64,000 nucleotides of DNA, taken from NCBI RefSeq assembly GCF_037325665.1, contig NC_090251.1:22904398-22968397 (forward strand), given 5' to 3'. Shown here piece after piece: positions 1 through 11,633 of the stretch. The stretch is from Littorina saxatilis (taxonomy: Eukaryota > Mollusca > Gastropoda > Littorinimorpha > Littorinidae). Each line of letters begins with the position of its first letter. The first letter of the stretch is position 1. Under the pieces are notes generated by a model, which did not search any database, was not told the origin of the DNA, and saw nothing but the letters and a program-made list of their open reading frames with translations. Both the position numbers and the translations under genes were made by a program.

Positions 1-19
1 TGTGTGCGTGCGTCTGTGA

Positions 20-51
<32 letters not shown>

Positions 52-89
52 TTGTGTAAGAGTCTGTGTGTGTGTGTTTAATGTGCGTT

Positions 90-143
<54 letters not shown>
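1..143. repeat. (TG)n microsatellite
   Basis: Imperfect TG dinucleotide tract with TGCG and TTTG interruptions, cut by the left edge of the window. The following stretch to about 630 is AT-rich and holds nothing I recognise. Confidence 0.95.
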
Positions 144-633
144 GATTTTGTTCTGAGATAATTACCTGCCAGAAAAGGTAAATTCTTTCAATGAATGAAA
201 GCATTCCCACAACAAAAACCAAGTACAAAACAAAATGACCTTTAAATGTATCAGAAGACACACACACACTGAAAGAACAAATATGTAATAAAAAGAAGAA
301 GAAACTCAACCAACTCTTCCTACATTTCTGATCACAATCACCAAATACGAGACAATGAACAATTGAATAAATCTTAAACACATGCTACGAGTGATCTCCA
401 AGACCGCTTTTGTTGCATTCCCTTTCAGCTTCCCTGCTGTGTATTACCTATGGATAGTCCCTTAAGCCTTTTGTGTTTCTGCCATGGTATGTGGAAAATA
501 TCAATTGTCCTCGTTGCTTTAAATCTATTTTTTACTGTTGTTTTACTGACAGTTCCGGATAATGACTAGTATCATCCGCAGAAAAATGTTCTTCAAAAGG
601 AAATTGTAATGGAGAGAAAATAGGAAAACATGT

Positions 634-634
634 C

Positions 635-709
<75 letters not shown>

Positions 710-896
710 ACACACACACATCCCCATACACACACACTCACGCATCCCCATACACACACACTCACACACATACACAAACACGCACGCACACATACACCTA
801 GGCGCGCACAGACACACAGACATACCCATGCCACACACAGACATACCCACACACGCACACAGAGAAATACACACAAAGAGAAATACACACACAGAG

Positions 897-961
<65 letters not shown>
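634..961. repeat. (CA)n microsatellite block
   Basis: Long CA tract with interrupted middle (ACACAGACATACCC variants) and a pure CA run from about 900 to 960. Open frames here encode only His-Thr or Cys-Val repeats and are not genes. Confidence 0.95.
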
Positions 962-963
<2 letters not shown>

Positions 964-1185
964 GCAAAAAGTGACATGACGTTGGTTTTGTCCTGATGTT
1001 TTAATCTACTGCAATAAAAAGCTTTCTAGATAGTTAGACACGCATTTGATACACGCACTAAAGTAAGTAAATTCATTATGTTTTGAAAAGCAGGAAAAAC
1101 ATGTTTTTTTCAAGAAGAGTAAGCCAAGAACAAACAATCCTAGGAAGAAAAATATATCAAATACTTCGCTCTCACCCTTTATTGT

Positions 1186-1380
1186 GAGGTATCAAAGTCC
1201 ACGTACACGATACTAGGCAGGCACGGAGACGTAAGCTCTTAAGCCTTTCCTTGAATGGGCGAAGTTGACTAGACGAAGTATACTTCGCCGAGCTTGCCGC
1301 ACGAAGCTTTAGCACAAAGTTTTCGGTAAAAACAACTTCGCGAAAACTGTGCAAAGTCGACTTCGGGCTCAATTAAGATC
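1186..1380. mobile_element. Palindrome-rich MITE-like repeat, copy 1 (GAAGTCGACTTC family)
   Basis: Carries the family hallmarks GGGCGAAGT near one end and AAGTCGACTTCGGGCTCAAT at the other, with GAAGCTTTAGCA in the middle. Five more copies lie in this window (12765, 14012, 28710, 51290, 56185). The two ends are inverted relative to each other and are made of short palindromes. No coding capacity. The superfamily is not clear. Confidence 0.7.
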
Positions 1381-1579
1381 ACCTATACACTGCAGGCAGT
1401 AACCGGGGCAGTAATGACAACATTGTTTAACTCCATGACATGTCTTCTTCTTCGAAATATCACTTTGATTCCCGTCAGCACAGATGGTAGTTTCGATTTA
1501 ATCCTTACAAATTAAACTATCACCTGCGTTTCGGGGGCTCAGTGGATCAGCTTTGTTACAGCTACTAACGGTCACTAAG

Positions 1580-1904
1580 GCTGATAGGGTCTATGTCGAC
1601 CAAAAGAGTGGGACTCCCTGTAGGTGGAGTTCCTGGAGGGGGATTCCCTGTATACAGGGAATCCCACAGGGTGGAGTTTTTTAGTAAAACTTGCAAACCA
1701 TACTCGAATTTCTAAGAAATATCAAAAAAGATTGAAAAACATCATATTCTACCGATGTCGCCAAGCATCACGTGACTTTCAGCGATATCAGCGACACGCT
1801 ACAGGAACTAAATCCTGTGGTATTCCCTGTATATAGGGAATCCCCCTCCAGGAACTCCACCTACAGGGAATCCCACTCTTTTGGTCGACATAGACCCCAT
1901 CAGC
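1580..1904. mobile_element. MITE with ~100-bp terminal inverted repeats and 9-bp target duplication
   Basis: The left arm (1580 to about 1670) and right arm (about 1803 to 1904) are near-perfect reverse complements, starting GCTGATRGGGTCTATGTCGA. The element is flanked on both sides by GTCACTAAG (1571-1579 and 1905-1913). Long inverted repeats plus a 9-bp target duplication fit a Mutator-like non-autonomous element. The arms contain an inner palindrome CCCTGTATACAGGG. No coding capacity. Confidence 0.8.
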
Positions 1905-1917
1905 GTCACTAAGGCAC

Positions 1918-2180
1918 AGACGGGCGCAGTGGCTGGGTGAATAAGACGTCGGCCCCCCAAGCGGAAGGTCATGAGTTCGAATCCAGGACGCACCTGGTGG
2001 GGTAAGAGTGGAGATTTTTCCGATCTCCCAGGTTAACGTATTTATGTGCAGACCTGCTAGTACCTCATCCCCCTTCGTGTGTAAACGCAAACTCACAAGA
2101 CCACGTGGCGGGGTAAACACGGTCATACACGTAAAAACAAACGTGAGTTTCAGCCCATGAACGCAGAAGAAGAAGAAGAC
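1918..2180 (+). mobile_element. tRNA-derived SINE
   Basis: The head GACGGGCGCAGTGGCTGGGT and the box-B-like GAGTTCGAATCC form a tRNA-like promoter. The body has the shared segments GGTGGAGATTTTTCCGATC-like and CACGGTCATACACGTAAAA, and the 3' end runs into (AGA)n at 2165-2180. The same family recurs at 18004 and 53430 (minus) and at 25442 (plus). Confidence 0.85.
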
Positions 2181-2208
2181 CAGGAAGGCAGTACTTCGTT
2201 ATGGGATC

Positions 2209-2384
2209 AGCTCGTTACTCCCCCGTATCGCTACTCCCCCGGCTCGTTACTCCCCCGTACACAGAAAATAACTGGATAACCCTGTGATAGTAAGTTCTTC
2301 TGCTTAAAATATATACTTTTTTTTCAAAGATGTACTGTACACGAATGTACAGGCAGATCTGACAGTTGTAAGTTCTTTAAACAT

Positions 2385-2437
<53 letters not shown>

Positions 2438-2551
2438 AAAATTCAATTAAGTAATAACTGCATTACTTAAGTGTAATAAAAAGGCACGGGGGAGTAACGA
2501 GCCGGGGGAGTAGCGATACGGGGGAGTAACGAGCCGGGGAAGTAACGAGAT
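2209..2551. mobile_element. Fold-back element with repeated GCTCGTTACTCCCCCG units
   Basis: About 49 bp of 2209-2262 recurs as a perfect reverse complement at about 2488-2545. Each arm is itself a short tandem array of a unit like GCTCGTTACTCCCCCG. The centre holds a (TC)n tract at 2389-2434. No coding capacity and no clear target duplication. Confidence 0.75.
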
Positions 2552-2555
2552 GCTC

Positions 2556-3252
2556 GCTCCCCTTCGTTATTCGCCCTTCTCACGAACGTCCTCCTTCCCA
2601 AGGACAGTTTTGTCAGGTACTGTCCAAGAAATCATTTTATGACAGTTTTCTGTAGAATTTGACCTCAAGACGTACTAGGGACACTCGTTGTGCTATAATA
2701 TAAACGCATCTACAATGATTCCCTTGAATGTGCTCCTAAACCATGCTACTTAATTCATGTAAATAGTGAAACCGTTTCGTTGCACAATCTGTTCAGTGTC
2801 AGAGCTCCGCAAGTCTTCACCGACATATTTTGTTTTCAGCACTGGCAGATAAACATATGAGTGGTGCACAAAACACGTACGAATTTAAGGAACTTCGATC
2901 TGAAATATCACAAATGAAAACTCATTTCCAGAGTTAAAAAGGAGCAGGGTGCGCAAACAAAGGCAAAGTGTATAAATTATTACGAATGTACAGTCTACAA
3001 GGAATACCCAAGTTAACCAAACACAGCATAATACCAGGCGGAGGAAATAAACTTCGTTTCCTCTACAGAGCCTACATCAGCGTGCTCGTAAATCGAAACG
3101 GAAACTATTTTCTTCGAAACTCAAAAAATCAAAACTCAGATTCAATGATCGCTTGTGAACACCACTTACTTTTGTCAAGGAGATTTTCCGCCAGTCGTGG
3201 ATCACGTTACCCTTGCAACACGCAAAGCAAACGAGCTATGGGTAAGTAGCTT
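2556..3252. other. Gene-free stretch, nothing recognised
   Basis: AT-rich sequence without a recognisable gene, repeat family or RNA. A short open frame at 2968-3249 resembles nothing I know and has no supporting splice or codon signal. Confidence 0.5.
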
Positions 3253-3337
3253 TTTACATTTAGTCAAGTTTTGATTTACATTTATTCAAGTTTTGACTAA
3301 ACGCTTTAACATAGATGGGGAATCGAGACGGGGGTGG

Positions 3338-3421
<84 letters not shown>

Positions 3422-4026
3422 GTGTGCGTGTGTAGCGATTCAAAGAAAACTACTGGACTGATCTTCACGAAACTTTACATAAGAGTTACATAAGAGTTCC
3501 TGAGTATGGTATCCCCAGATTTTGTTTCCCACTTTTTTTTTTATCAATATCTTTGATGACATCATATTCGGCCTCATTTTTCAATTTATAATTGATTAAA
3601 ATTTTGGTTTAGCAACCTTCGACAAAATCCGGACAATGGGATTGAAGTTTAAACATTAATTAATGAGTTTGGTCATACACAATCTGGACATTCGAATTAA
3701 GATTACAATTTGAGTAATTTCATCTTATTCTTTATCGTTTTCTGATTCCCAACACATATAGATATGTTATGTTTGGATTAAAAGCAAGCTCAGAAAGTTC
3801 AAATGAATAAAGAAAAGCGCGCTTTCCTGTGAAGCACAATCGCTACCGCGCTAAACTGGCTTGTCAATTTCAGTGCGTTTTTCACGTGAAAGTAATAGTG
3901 TCACCGATGTCCTTTCCGCGGGGAATCTACGAAGCTATAATTTATTGTCTTGGTGAAAAAGATGCAGTGCATTTAATTTCATTCTGTTAGTTCGACAGAT
4001 TGACCAAATTTTGCTTCACGCGACTT
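3253..4026 (-). mobile_element. Dispersed 0.8-0.9 kb MITE-like repeat, reverse copy (AAGTCGCG...TTTAGTCAAG family)
   Basis: Reverse-oriented and diverged relative of the elements at 4420 and 60603. It starts with ACATTTAGTCAAG and ends near 4026 with CACGCGACTT, the reverse of the family start AAGTCGCG. It contains an embedded (TG)n tract at 3341-3432, where the other copies have CA. The opposed motifs TTTAGTCAAG and CTTGACTAAA sit near the ends. No coding capacity. Confidence 0.75.
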
Positions 4027-4105
4027 TTTATCACTTATTTATACTTTCTCAATCATATGAGTGGGCAAAGATTCATTACCCTGTATCTCTTTCACACACA
4101 AACAC

Positions 4106-5306
4106 GAGGGCCCCAAAGGGGGGGGGGGGTATCATCACGATCACGGGAAGGGAAATTTTAGCTTTCACGATCACAGTTACCTTGATTTTTGTTTTCACGA
4201 TCACAAACACCTTGACAAATAGGGGATCATAGAGTGATACAGCTGTGAAAAATGTACGTTGAAAATAAAATGCTTTGCAATAATGCCCATCACGATCACG
4301 AAAACAAATGACGATCACGATCACGAGACTTGATTTTTTTGTCATCACGGATCACAGGCAAAGTCGCATCACGATCACAGAAATGGAAATTTCGGCAATC
4401 ACGGTCACAGAAAGGTCAAACAAGTCGCGTAAGGCGAAAATACAATATTTAGTCAAGTAGCTGTCGAACTCACAGAATGAAACTGAACGCAATGCCATTT
4501 TTCAGCAAGACCGTATACTCGTAGCATCGTCAGTCCACCGCTCATGGCAAAGGCAGTGAAATTGACAAGAAGAGCGGGGTAGTAGTTGCGCTAAGAAGGA
4601 TAGCACGCTTTTCTGTACCTCTCTTTGTTTTAACTTTCTGAGCGTGTTTTTAATCCAAACATATCATATCTATATGTTTTTGGAATCAGGAACCGACAAG
4701 GAATAAGATGAAAGTGTTTTTAAATTGATTTGGACAATTTAATTTTGATAATAATTTTTATATATTTAATTTTCAGAGCTTGTTTTTAATCGGAATATAA
4801 CATATTTATATGTTTTTGGAATCAGCAAATGATGGAGAATAAGATAAACGTAAATTTGGATCGTTTTATACATTTTTATTTTTTTTTACAATTTTCAGAT
4901 TTTTAATGACCAAAGTTAAGCCACCAAGCTGAAATGCAATACCGAAGTCCGGGCTTTGTCGAAGATTACTTGACCAAAATTTCAACCAATTTGGTTGAAA
5001 CATGAGGGCGTGACAGTGCCGCCTCAACTTTCACGAAAAGCCGGATATGACGTCATCAAAGACATTTATCAAAAAAATGAAAAAAACGTTCGGGGATATC
5101 ATACCCAGGAACTCTCATGTCAAATTTCATAAAGATCGGTCCAGTAGTTTGGTCTGAATCGCTCTACACGCACGCACGCACACACGCACACACATACACC
5201 ACGACCCTCGTTTCGATTCCCCCTCGATGTTAAAATATTTAGTCAAAACTTGACTAAATATAAAAACACCAATCACGATCACGATTTTAAACCCTTTGGG
5301 GCCCTC
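4106..5306. mobile_element. Fold-back element with ATCACGATCACG interior, interrupted by another element
   Basis: Ends are a perfect 15-bp inverted repeat, GAGGGCCCCAAAGGG (4106-4120) and CCCTTTGGGGCCCTC (5292-5306), flanked by AAACAC on both sides (4100-4105, 5307-5312). The flanks are CA-rich, so the 6-bp duplication could be partly chance. The interior is made of ATCACGATCACG-like units, with 4420-5263 being an insertion of a different family. No coding capacity. Confidence 0.75.
4420..5263 (+). mobile_element. Dispersed 0.8-0.9 kb MITE-like repeat, nested copy
   Basis: Starts CAAGTCGCGTAAGGCGAAAA and ends CTTGACTAAATATAAAA. It is nested inside the ATCACG fold-back element. It is very similar to the copy at 60603-61508, which is absent from the paralogous position in gene B, so the family was active after the gene B/C duplication. 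No open frame of note. Confidence 0.8.
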
Positions 5307-5464
5307 AAACACACATGCACACGCACCCACACCCACACTATTCGGCTGGTCGTACGTACATCCGTGTGGAAATAAGGCAAATGTGCTTCTACATCAGCAT
5401 CGTTCTCGTCGTCGTCTAATGACAACAACCACAGACACAGGCGCAAACACACAACAGACACATT

Positions 5465-5469
5465 GACAG

Positions 5470-5510
<41 letters not shown>

Positions 5511-5560
5511 CTCGCTCCCGCACACGCACACACACACACGTGTACGCATGCACGCACAGC
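5465..5560. repeat. (CA)n microsatellite
   Basis: CA tract with CGCA interruptions in the 3' flank of gene A. Confidence 0.9.
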
Positions 5561-5608
5561 GAGTGTTACACGCGTTTATTTGGGCTGCGTAGTTTCGTGT
5601 TCATATGT

Positions 5609-5614
5609 TTTATT
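5609..5614 (-). terminator. Candidate polyadenylation signal of gene A
   Basis: AATAAA on the minus strand about 230 bp beyond the gene A stop codon. A second AATAAA lies at 5575-5580. Which one is used cannot be told from sequence. Confidence 0.5.
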
Positions 5615-5845
5615 TAGAACTACGCTGCAGAGCATTAAACAGCGGATGTATAACGCAAAGGCATCCGTGCGTATGTGAGTGCAAACCAGAGCGATCGTTT
5701 GAACCGTTTATCTAATGACAGTAAAGGCAAAACAACAATGTTGTCAAAAAAACGACTACTGGCTGTCTGTCTCTCTATCTGTGAGTCTGTCTGTCTTTCT
5801 GTATGTCTGTCGGTTCGCCACAACGCCTGCTTTAGAGTTGTCACA

Positions 5846-8800
5846 TCAGACCCTGTCGTTGGAAGAATGGTAGTAACCAAGACGAAGCTTTGCTATCCCG
5901 GTGTGATCGAAAGTGCACGGTCGTCGAATCATTTGCCCGTCGTAAAAGTAGGTGAAGATAATGTTCTCCCCTGACGTTCCTTGTAGCGTCACTGTGACGT
6001 CATTGTCTGTGATGTCGATGTTGGACACGCGACCACGTGACATGGGAACAAACTTGTGTTCCTCGCCATAGATGATGATTTTGGTTTTGCTGTGAAGCAA
6101 ATCAACAGACAAAACAGGTAATTATTAAAGAATTTGAATTTCTTATAATCAACGCTATTGGGTTTTTTAAATAGCAGAAATCTGCACACGAAGCAGTCAT
6201 TATATGCTACTCCTGTAGGGGAAGGGATCCTAATATGGACCGGCTCCTAATATGGACCACCTCCTGTTCTAACAAACTAACGGCGCTAGAGCGCTCAAAT
6301 TTTTTTTATTGGCTGTATTCATCCTTTCTGGACAACTTGCACATGTCAAAAGAGTTGCAGAAACACAAACCTCAAAACCGTTAGGCTTTTTCTCTTTTTT
6401 TTACTTTTGGCATGGTTCACTCTAAATTTGCCGCCTAAAACGGACTCGTTTCTGTCCACAGCCAACGCTTTAATAATACAAAAATTGCTTTATATGACAG
6501 CTAAGACCGTATTTGTTACAATTTAGCAGTCTTGACCCCGAGTTTCTCCTGCAAACAAAAAATAATAGCAAAATCTCAAAGTATGTGTGAGTCCCCTAAT
6601 ATGGACCACCTTCAACAAATCGAAGAAAATAAAACCTAAAGCCTATTTTCATTAATTCATTAAGAAGCTTGCTGGAAATAACCCATAACTAGCCCTCGAG
6701 ATTTCAAAAACATATAACAAATAGTTTTCTTTTCGTGGAAGTTGATAATTTCACTTATTTTCACTCTGTTTTTGATAAGCTTCTTTAGTTTCCTGGTGTG
6801 CTTCAAATAATGCTCTCATCAACCCGAAACAGATAAATCTAAAGCATCTTTTAATTAGTCTGACTTGCACACTAAGTTGTATCATGTTATTTTGAAGTAT
6901 AGGGGGCTTTTTACAGTGATTTGCGAAGGCCGCTTTACTGGTCCATATTAGGAGCCTGGGCGCCTAATATGGACCATTTGTGATTTTTTCTGTATTTAAT
7001 TTTTGCTGAATGTCTATCAAAGCTATTTTACTCTAATTAGGCCCAACGGTTAATCAAAGAGAGAAGGACTACCAAACGCAAAATGAAACGTCTTCACAAG
7101 AAAACAAACCAGTTATCAGCATGAAACAAAAAGTGGTCCATATTAGGAGCCCTTCCCCTACCTCAATTAGGCTACTCCTGTAACTCAATTAGGCTACTCC
7201 TGTAACTCAATTAGGCTACTTCTGTAACTCAAATTCTCTGGTGGCTGGGCCAAAAATATCAATATATTGTCTACTGTTTGACTCATTCTGCTTACACAGC
7301 TAAAGCGTTACGCCCACATGTTACCATTGAGACCCGAGTGAATTCTAAAATGACACATTCGCACACTCATACATGCAAAAAGATCTGTGTATCGCAGTCT
7401 GTTTTCCAACACGTCTGGTTGCATGAGACGTAGAATATAGTGACACTCACCGATTCCCAAGACATTTTTTACAATACCAACATGTAAAATTGAAAATAAG
7501 TCAAATTATCACTGACCAGATCCATGTATCGCTTATCTCCCTATGTTTAAGGTGTTCTAAACAGAGACAGTCTTTTAAAGAAAAAGTAACGGTAGTCCAG
7601 GAGAAAATTCGGGTATTTGTAATCGCCCGAAATGGGGTTCGAACCCCCACCGCCAGCGTGAGGGGCAACCGCTCTAACCACTATTATGATACTATGATGA
7701 TCCATGGTTTTTTAAACGCCCTCACGGTTGAACCATTTGGGGCATGCTCCCGCTCTAACCAAGGCATGGCAAGGCAATATTTATTTATTTTAAAAACCTA
7801 GGGTTACATGAATTTGGAAAACAAATTACCCCCCAAAAATTAAAAGATGTAAAAATGGGACACAACACTTTCCAATTAATAACCAGTAATAAATCAAACT
7901 GGACTAATAACTGAATAATTATTATCACAATTGTGTTAACAGGACGGTTTTTATTTTGTTTTTGTTTTGTTTTTAATTTTTTTCAAACTTAACAAAAGTA
8001 TTCAGAATTCTGTCATGAATATGCTTAATAAAATATATCGAGTTTAATAACTCTTGCTTTTTTTTATTAATTCAAATCAATGTTTACATTTCACTGCGTT
8101 TGAATTTCTCCAAAAATTCACTGGTAACAACTTTTTCCTCAAAATGTTAAAAAAATGTACACTCTGCCACTCTGACTCTGCCTTATAAGGTCCTTGAAAA
8201 CACTGAAGGCGCTCACCCGGAACCTACAGTGAAGACAGGACTGGTGTAGTACATGCAGAAGTCCTGACGGGTACATGCGGTGGTCAGCTGTATCGGGGTG
8301 TTGTCCCCAAAATCACTCAGCTGGGTGTCCTTCACGCCTTGGGCTGATCTTGTGATGACCGTTTTGGGATTAAACTGTACAAAGGTCAGATTCAGATATG
8401 ACGTTACGCATTACGACAAAGGGTGTTCTGTTTTGTACATCGCGTGAAACCGATCGTCGCGACCAAGCTGCTGTCCATCAGCGATCTTCTGCCAACCATC
8501 GGATTGAGAGGCTCAACAGTACAAGTCATGTCTCTCCACAACCGCCACACACGCCCGATACCACAACCCCACCGCCACTACGGCAGATCGGATGTAACAT
8601 GACCAACCTCATCTCCATCCCCATCCAAAACATCGACACCCTGCCCAACCAGCTGTGCGTTGCTCTTTTCAATGCCCGGTCAGTTGGACCAGCAAAGAAA
8701 CGCACAGAAATCACGAACTTCATCCGTGACAACGACGTGGACGTCTTGCTGCTGACGGAGACCTGGCTGAAGGAGGCAGGCGACGAGGCGAAGGCCGCTG

Positions 8801-11583
8801 ACCTGACACCACCCGGCTATAAGCTAGTCTCCGTCCCACGCAACCACCCTACCATCAAGCGCGGCGGCGGCCTCGTCTTCATCATCAAGAACTCCCTTGC
8901 TGACCACTGCTCCACCACAGTCAACTTCCTGTTCCCTCATCTGTCTTTCGAATTAGCTGAAATGACTCTGATTGTTAACAACCAACGAATCACATTTTTC
9001 CTGTTGTATCGGCCCCCTCCCAACAAAAAGAACAAACTTTCGGATTCCTTGTTCTTTGCTGAACTTCCTGCCTTTCTGGAACATTGTGCTGATGTCGATT
9101 GTTTTCTTCTGACCGGTGATTTTAACATTCATTATGAAGATGCAAGTGACACACTAACACAACAACTCTGTGATCTAGCTTCCATGTTTAGTCTTGTTCA
9201 GACTGTCGATTTCCCGACACACAACTCTGGTCATACTATTGATTTGATATTTCATATGGTTTCTGATAACCTTGTTCATTCGACTCATGCTTGTAATGAT
9301 CTGAAGTCCGACCACACGTCTATTCTGTGCCACCTAGCGGCAAAGAAGCCACCTACAATGGTAAAAATAGAATCAATGCGATCCATTAACAGCATCAATA
9401 TGAACGAGTTCGCTGTTGATGTTGCCGATGGTTTGACCCCCACTATGTCACTTCCGAACCTGAATCAACATCTTGGTAAGGTTCTGGACAAACATGCCCC
9501 TGTGCGTCAGCGTGAGGTGCGCCAGCGTAAGCCTACGCCGTGGTACAGCTCGGTCGCTGATCAGCTCAAGGAGCTGAAGCGTGAGCGTCGAAGGGCAGAA
9601 CGTCGCTGGCGCTCCTCACCACTGACAATCAACATGCAGATGTATGATGCCGTGAAACAGAAGGTCACCGACCTTGTGCATAATGCTAAAACGTCATTTT
9701 ATTCTGCTATGGTTTCTTCCAGTGCCACATACAAACAGCTCTTCAACAATATGACCACACTGTTAGGCACGCGTAAAAAAGCCTCCTTGCCTACCGTCTT
9801 TAACGTTCAACAACTTCCGGCCCTTTTTAGTGACTACTTCAAGAACAAAATCCTTTCGATACGTGACAGCTTTTCGCATGTTGCAAACACACAAAGCGCA
9901 TTTCCTACCGATCCGTTTCAAGGCACTCCCTTTTTAGCTTTCACCACTGTGTCTGAAGACGATGTCAAGAAGTTAATTCTAAAAACCGCCCCCAAGACGT
10001 GCGAACTTGACCCGATTCCAACCAAACTACTTATTCAAAACATCGACATCCTCCTCCCTACCATCACTAACATAGTGAACGAATCACTCTCTTCTGGCGT
10101 TGTCCCCACGGAATTCAAAACCGCTTTAGTAAAGCCACTGCTGAAGAAAGCTTCTCTCAATTCCAACGAGTTGAAAAACTATAGACCCGTCTCAAACCTT
10201 CCTTTTCTATCGAAAATTCTCGAAAAACTTGTTCTCCGACAGCTTGCCTCACATCTCTCATCCCACAACCTTCTTAGTGCCCACCAGTCAGCCTATCGAC
10301 CACGGCACAGCACGGAAACGGCTCTTCTTCGTATTTTGAATGACCTTCTGACCGCTCTAGACCAGGACAAAACATCCGTCCTCTTGCTTTTAGATCTGTC
10401 TGCGGCTTTTGATACGATAGACCATGACATTCTTTTTTATCGTCTAGAGCACTACTTTGGCATTAGCGAGATGGCTCTCTCTTGGATTCAAAATTATCTC
10501 TCAGACAGGAAACAGTTTGTTCTGATCGATGGCCAACAATCTGCTGAAACCTCTCTTGTGTTTGGTGTCCCTCAAGGTTCTGTGTTAGGCCCGGTGCTGT
10601 TCATTATGTACACAGCACCGCTGACAACGCTCATAGAGAATCATTGTGTGCTACACGAAATCTTCGCAGATGATACGCAGATCAATCATTCCGCATCACA
10701 TGACAAGTACCCAGATTTGGTTCTGTCGCTACAGGAGTGTGTGAGAGATGTCGGGACATGGATGGAAGAGAACAAACTCAAACTAAATGACGACAAAACT
10801 GAAGCCATGCGTTTTTCATACTCCACCCCTACCCATGCTAAGTCTATTTCAGAACTCCCACAGGCCATCTCTTTGAACAATATTGACATCAAGTTCTCGG
10901 ATACATCCCGTGATCTCGGAGTCTTTTTTGACAAAGATCTTAGCATGAAACAGCATGTAGTCCAAACATGTAAAGCAGCGCGAATGGAGATCCGGCGTAT
11001 AGGTTCCATTCGACAGTACCTTACCGAAGACGCAACCAAAAGACTAGTCTGTTCCGGCATACTCTCTAGATTAGACTACTGTAATTCACTGCTCGCTGAA
11101 TGTCCCAAATCTGTCACCAAACCCCTGCAACTAGTCCAGAACGCTGCCGCTAGACTCGTGTTTCGAACACCTATGAAACAAAGCGTCACGCCTCTACTCA
11201 AACAGCTACATTGGCTTCCAGTCGAACAAAGAATTAAATACAAGATCTGCTGCATATTCTATCAAATTGCCGCGGGCACGGCTCCACAGTACCTGTCCGA
11301 TCTCGTGCAGAAAAACAATCCTGAAAGGGTTGTCCGCTCTGCCTCCCAAAATAAATTTGTCAAAGCTCCTAAGTATCAGAGGGACGATCATGGTGGCCGC
11401 TGTCTTTCAGTCGCAGCTGATCATATCTGGAACAAACTCCCTTTGTCTCTACGTCTCAGTCCATCTCTGCCTTCTTTCAAAGCAAATCTCAAGACTCACC
11501 TCTTCAGAGAAGCATTCTAGAAGGTTAATGTTGATGATGTAGTTGTGGCGACCCTGTGAATGTGCACTTTCGGATGAACAATG

Positions 11584-11633
<50 letters not shown>

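Noticed and set aside
532-974. Open frames rich in Cys-Val or His-Thr repeats
   Set aside because: They are translations of (TG)n/(CA)n microsatellites on both strands. The same applies to frames at 17324-17876, 34103-34483, 36451-36776, 43213-43667, 62064-62321 and others.
2968-3249. 93-codon open frame ending close to a GTAAGT-like site
   Set aside because: No homology recognised, no partner exon, and AT-rich context. Not supported as an exon.
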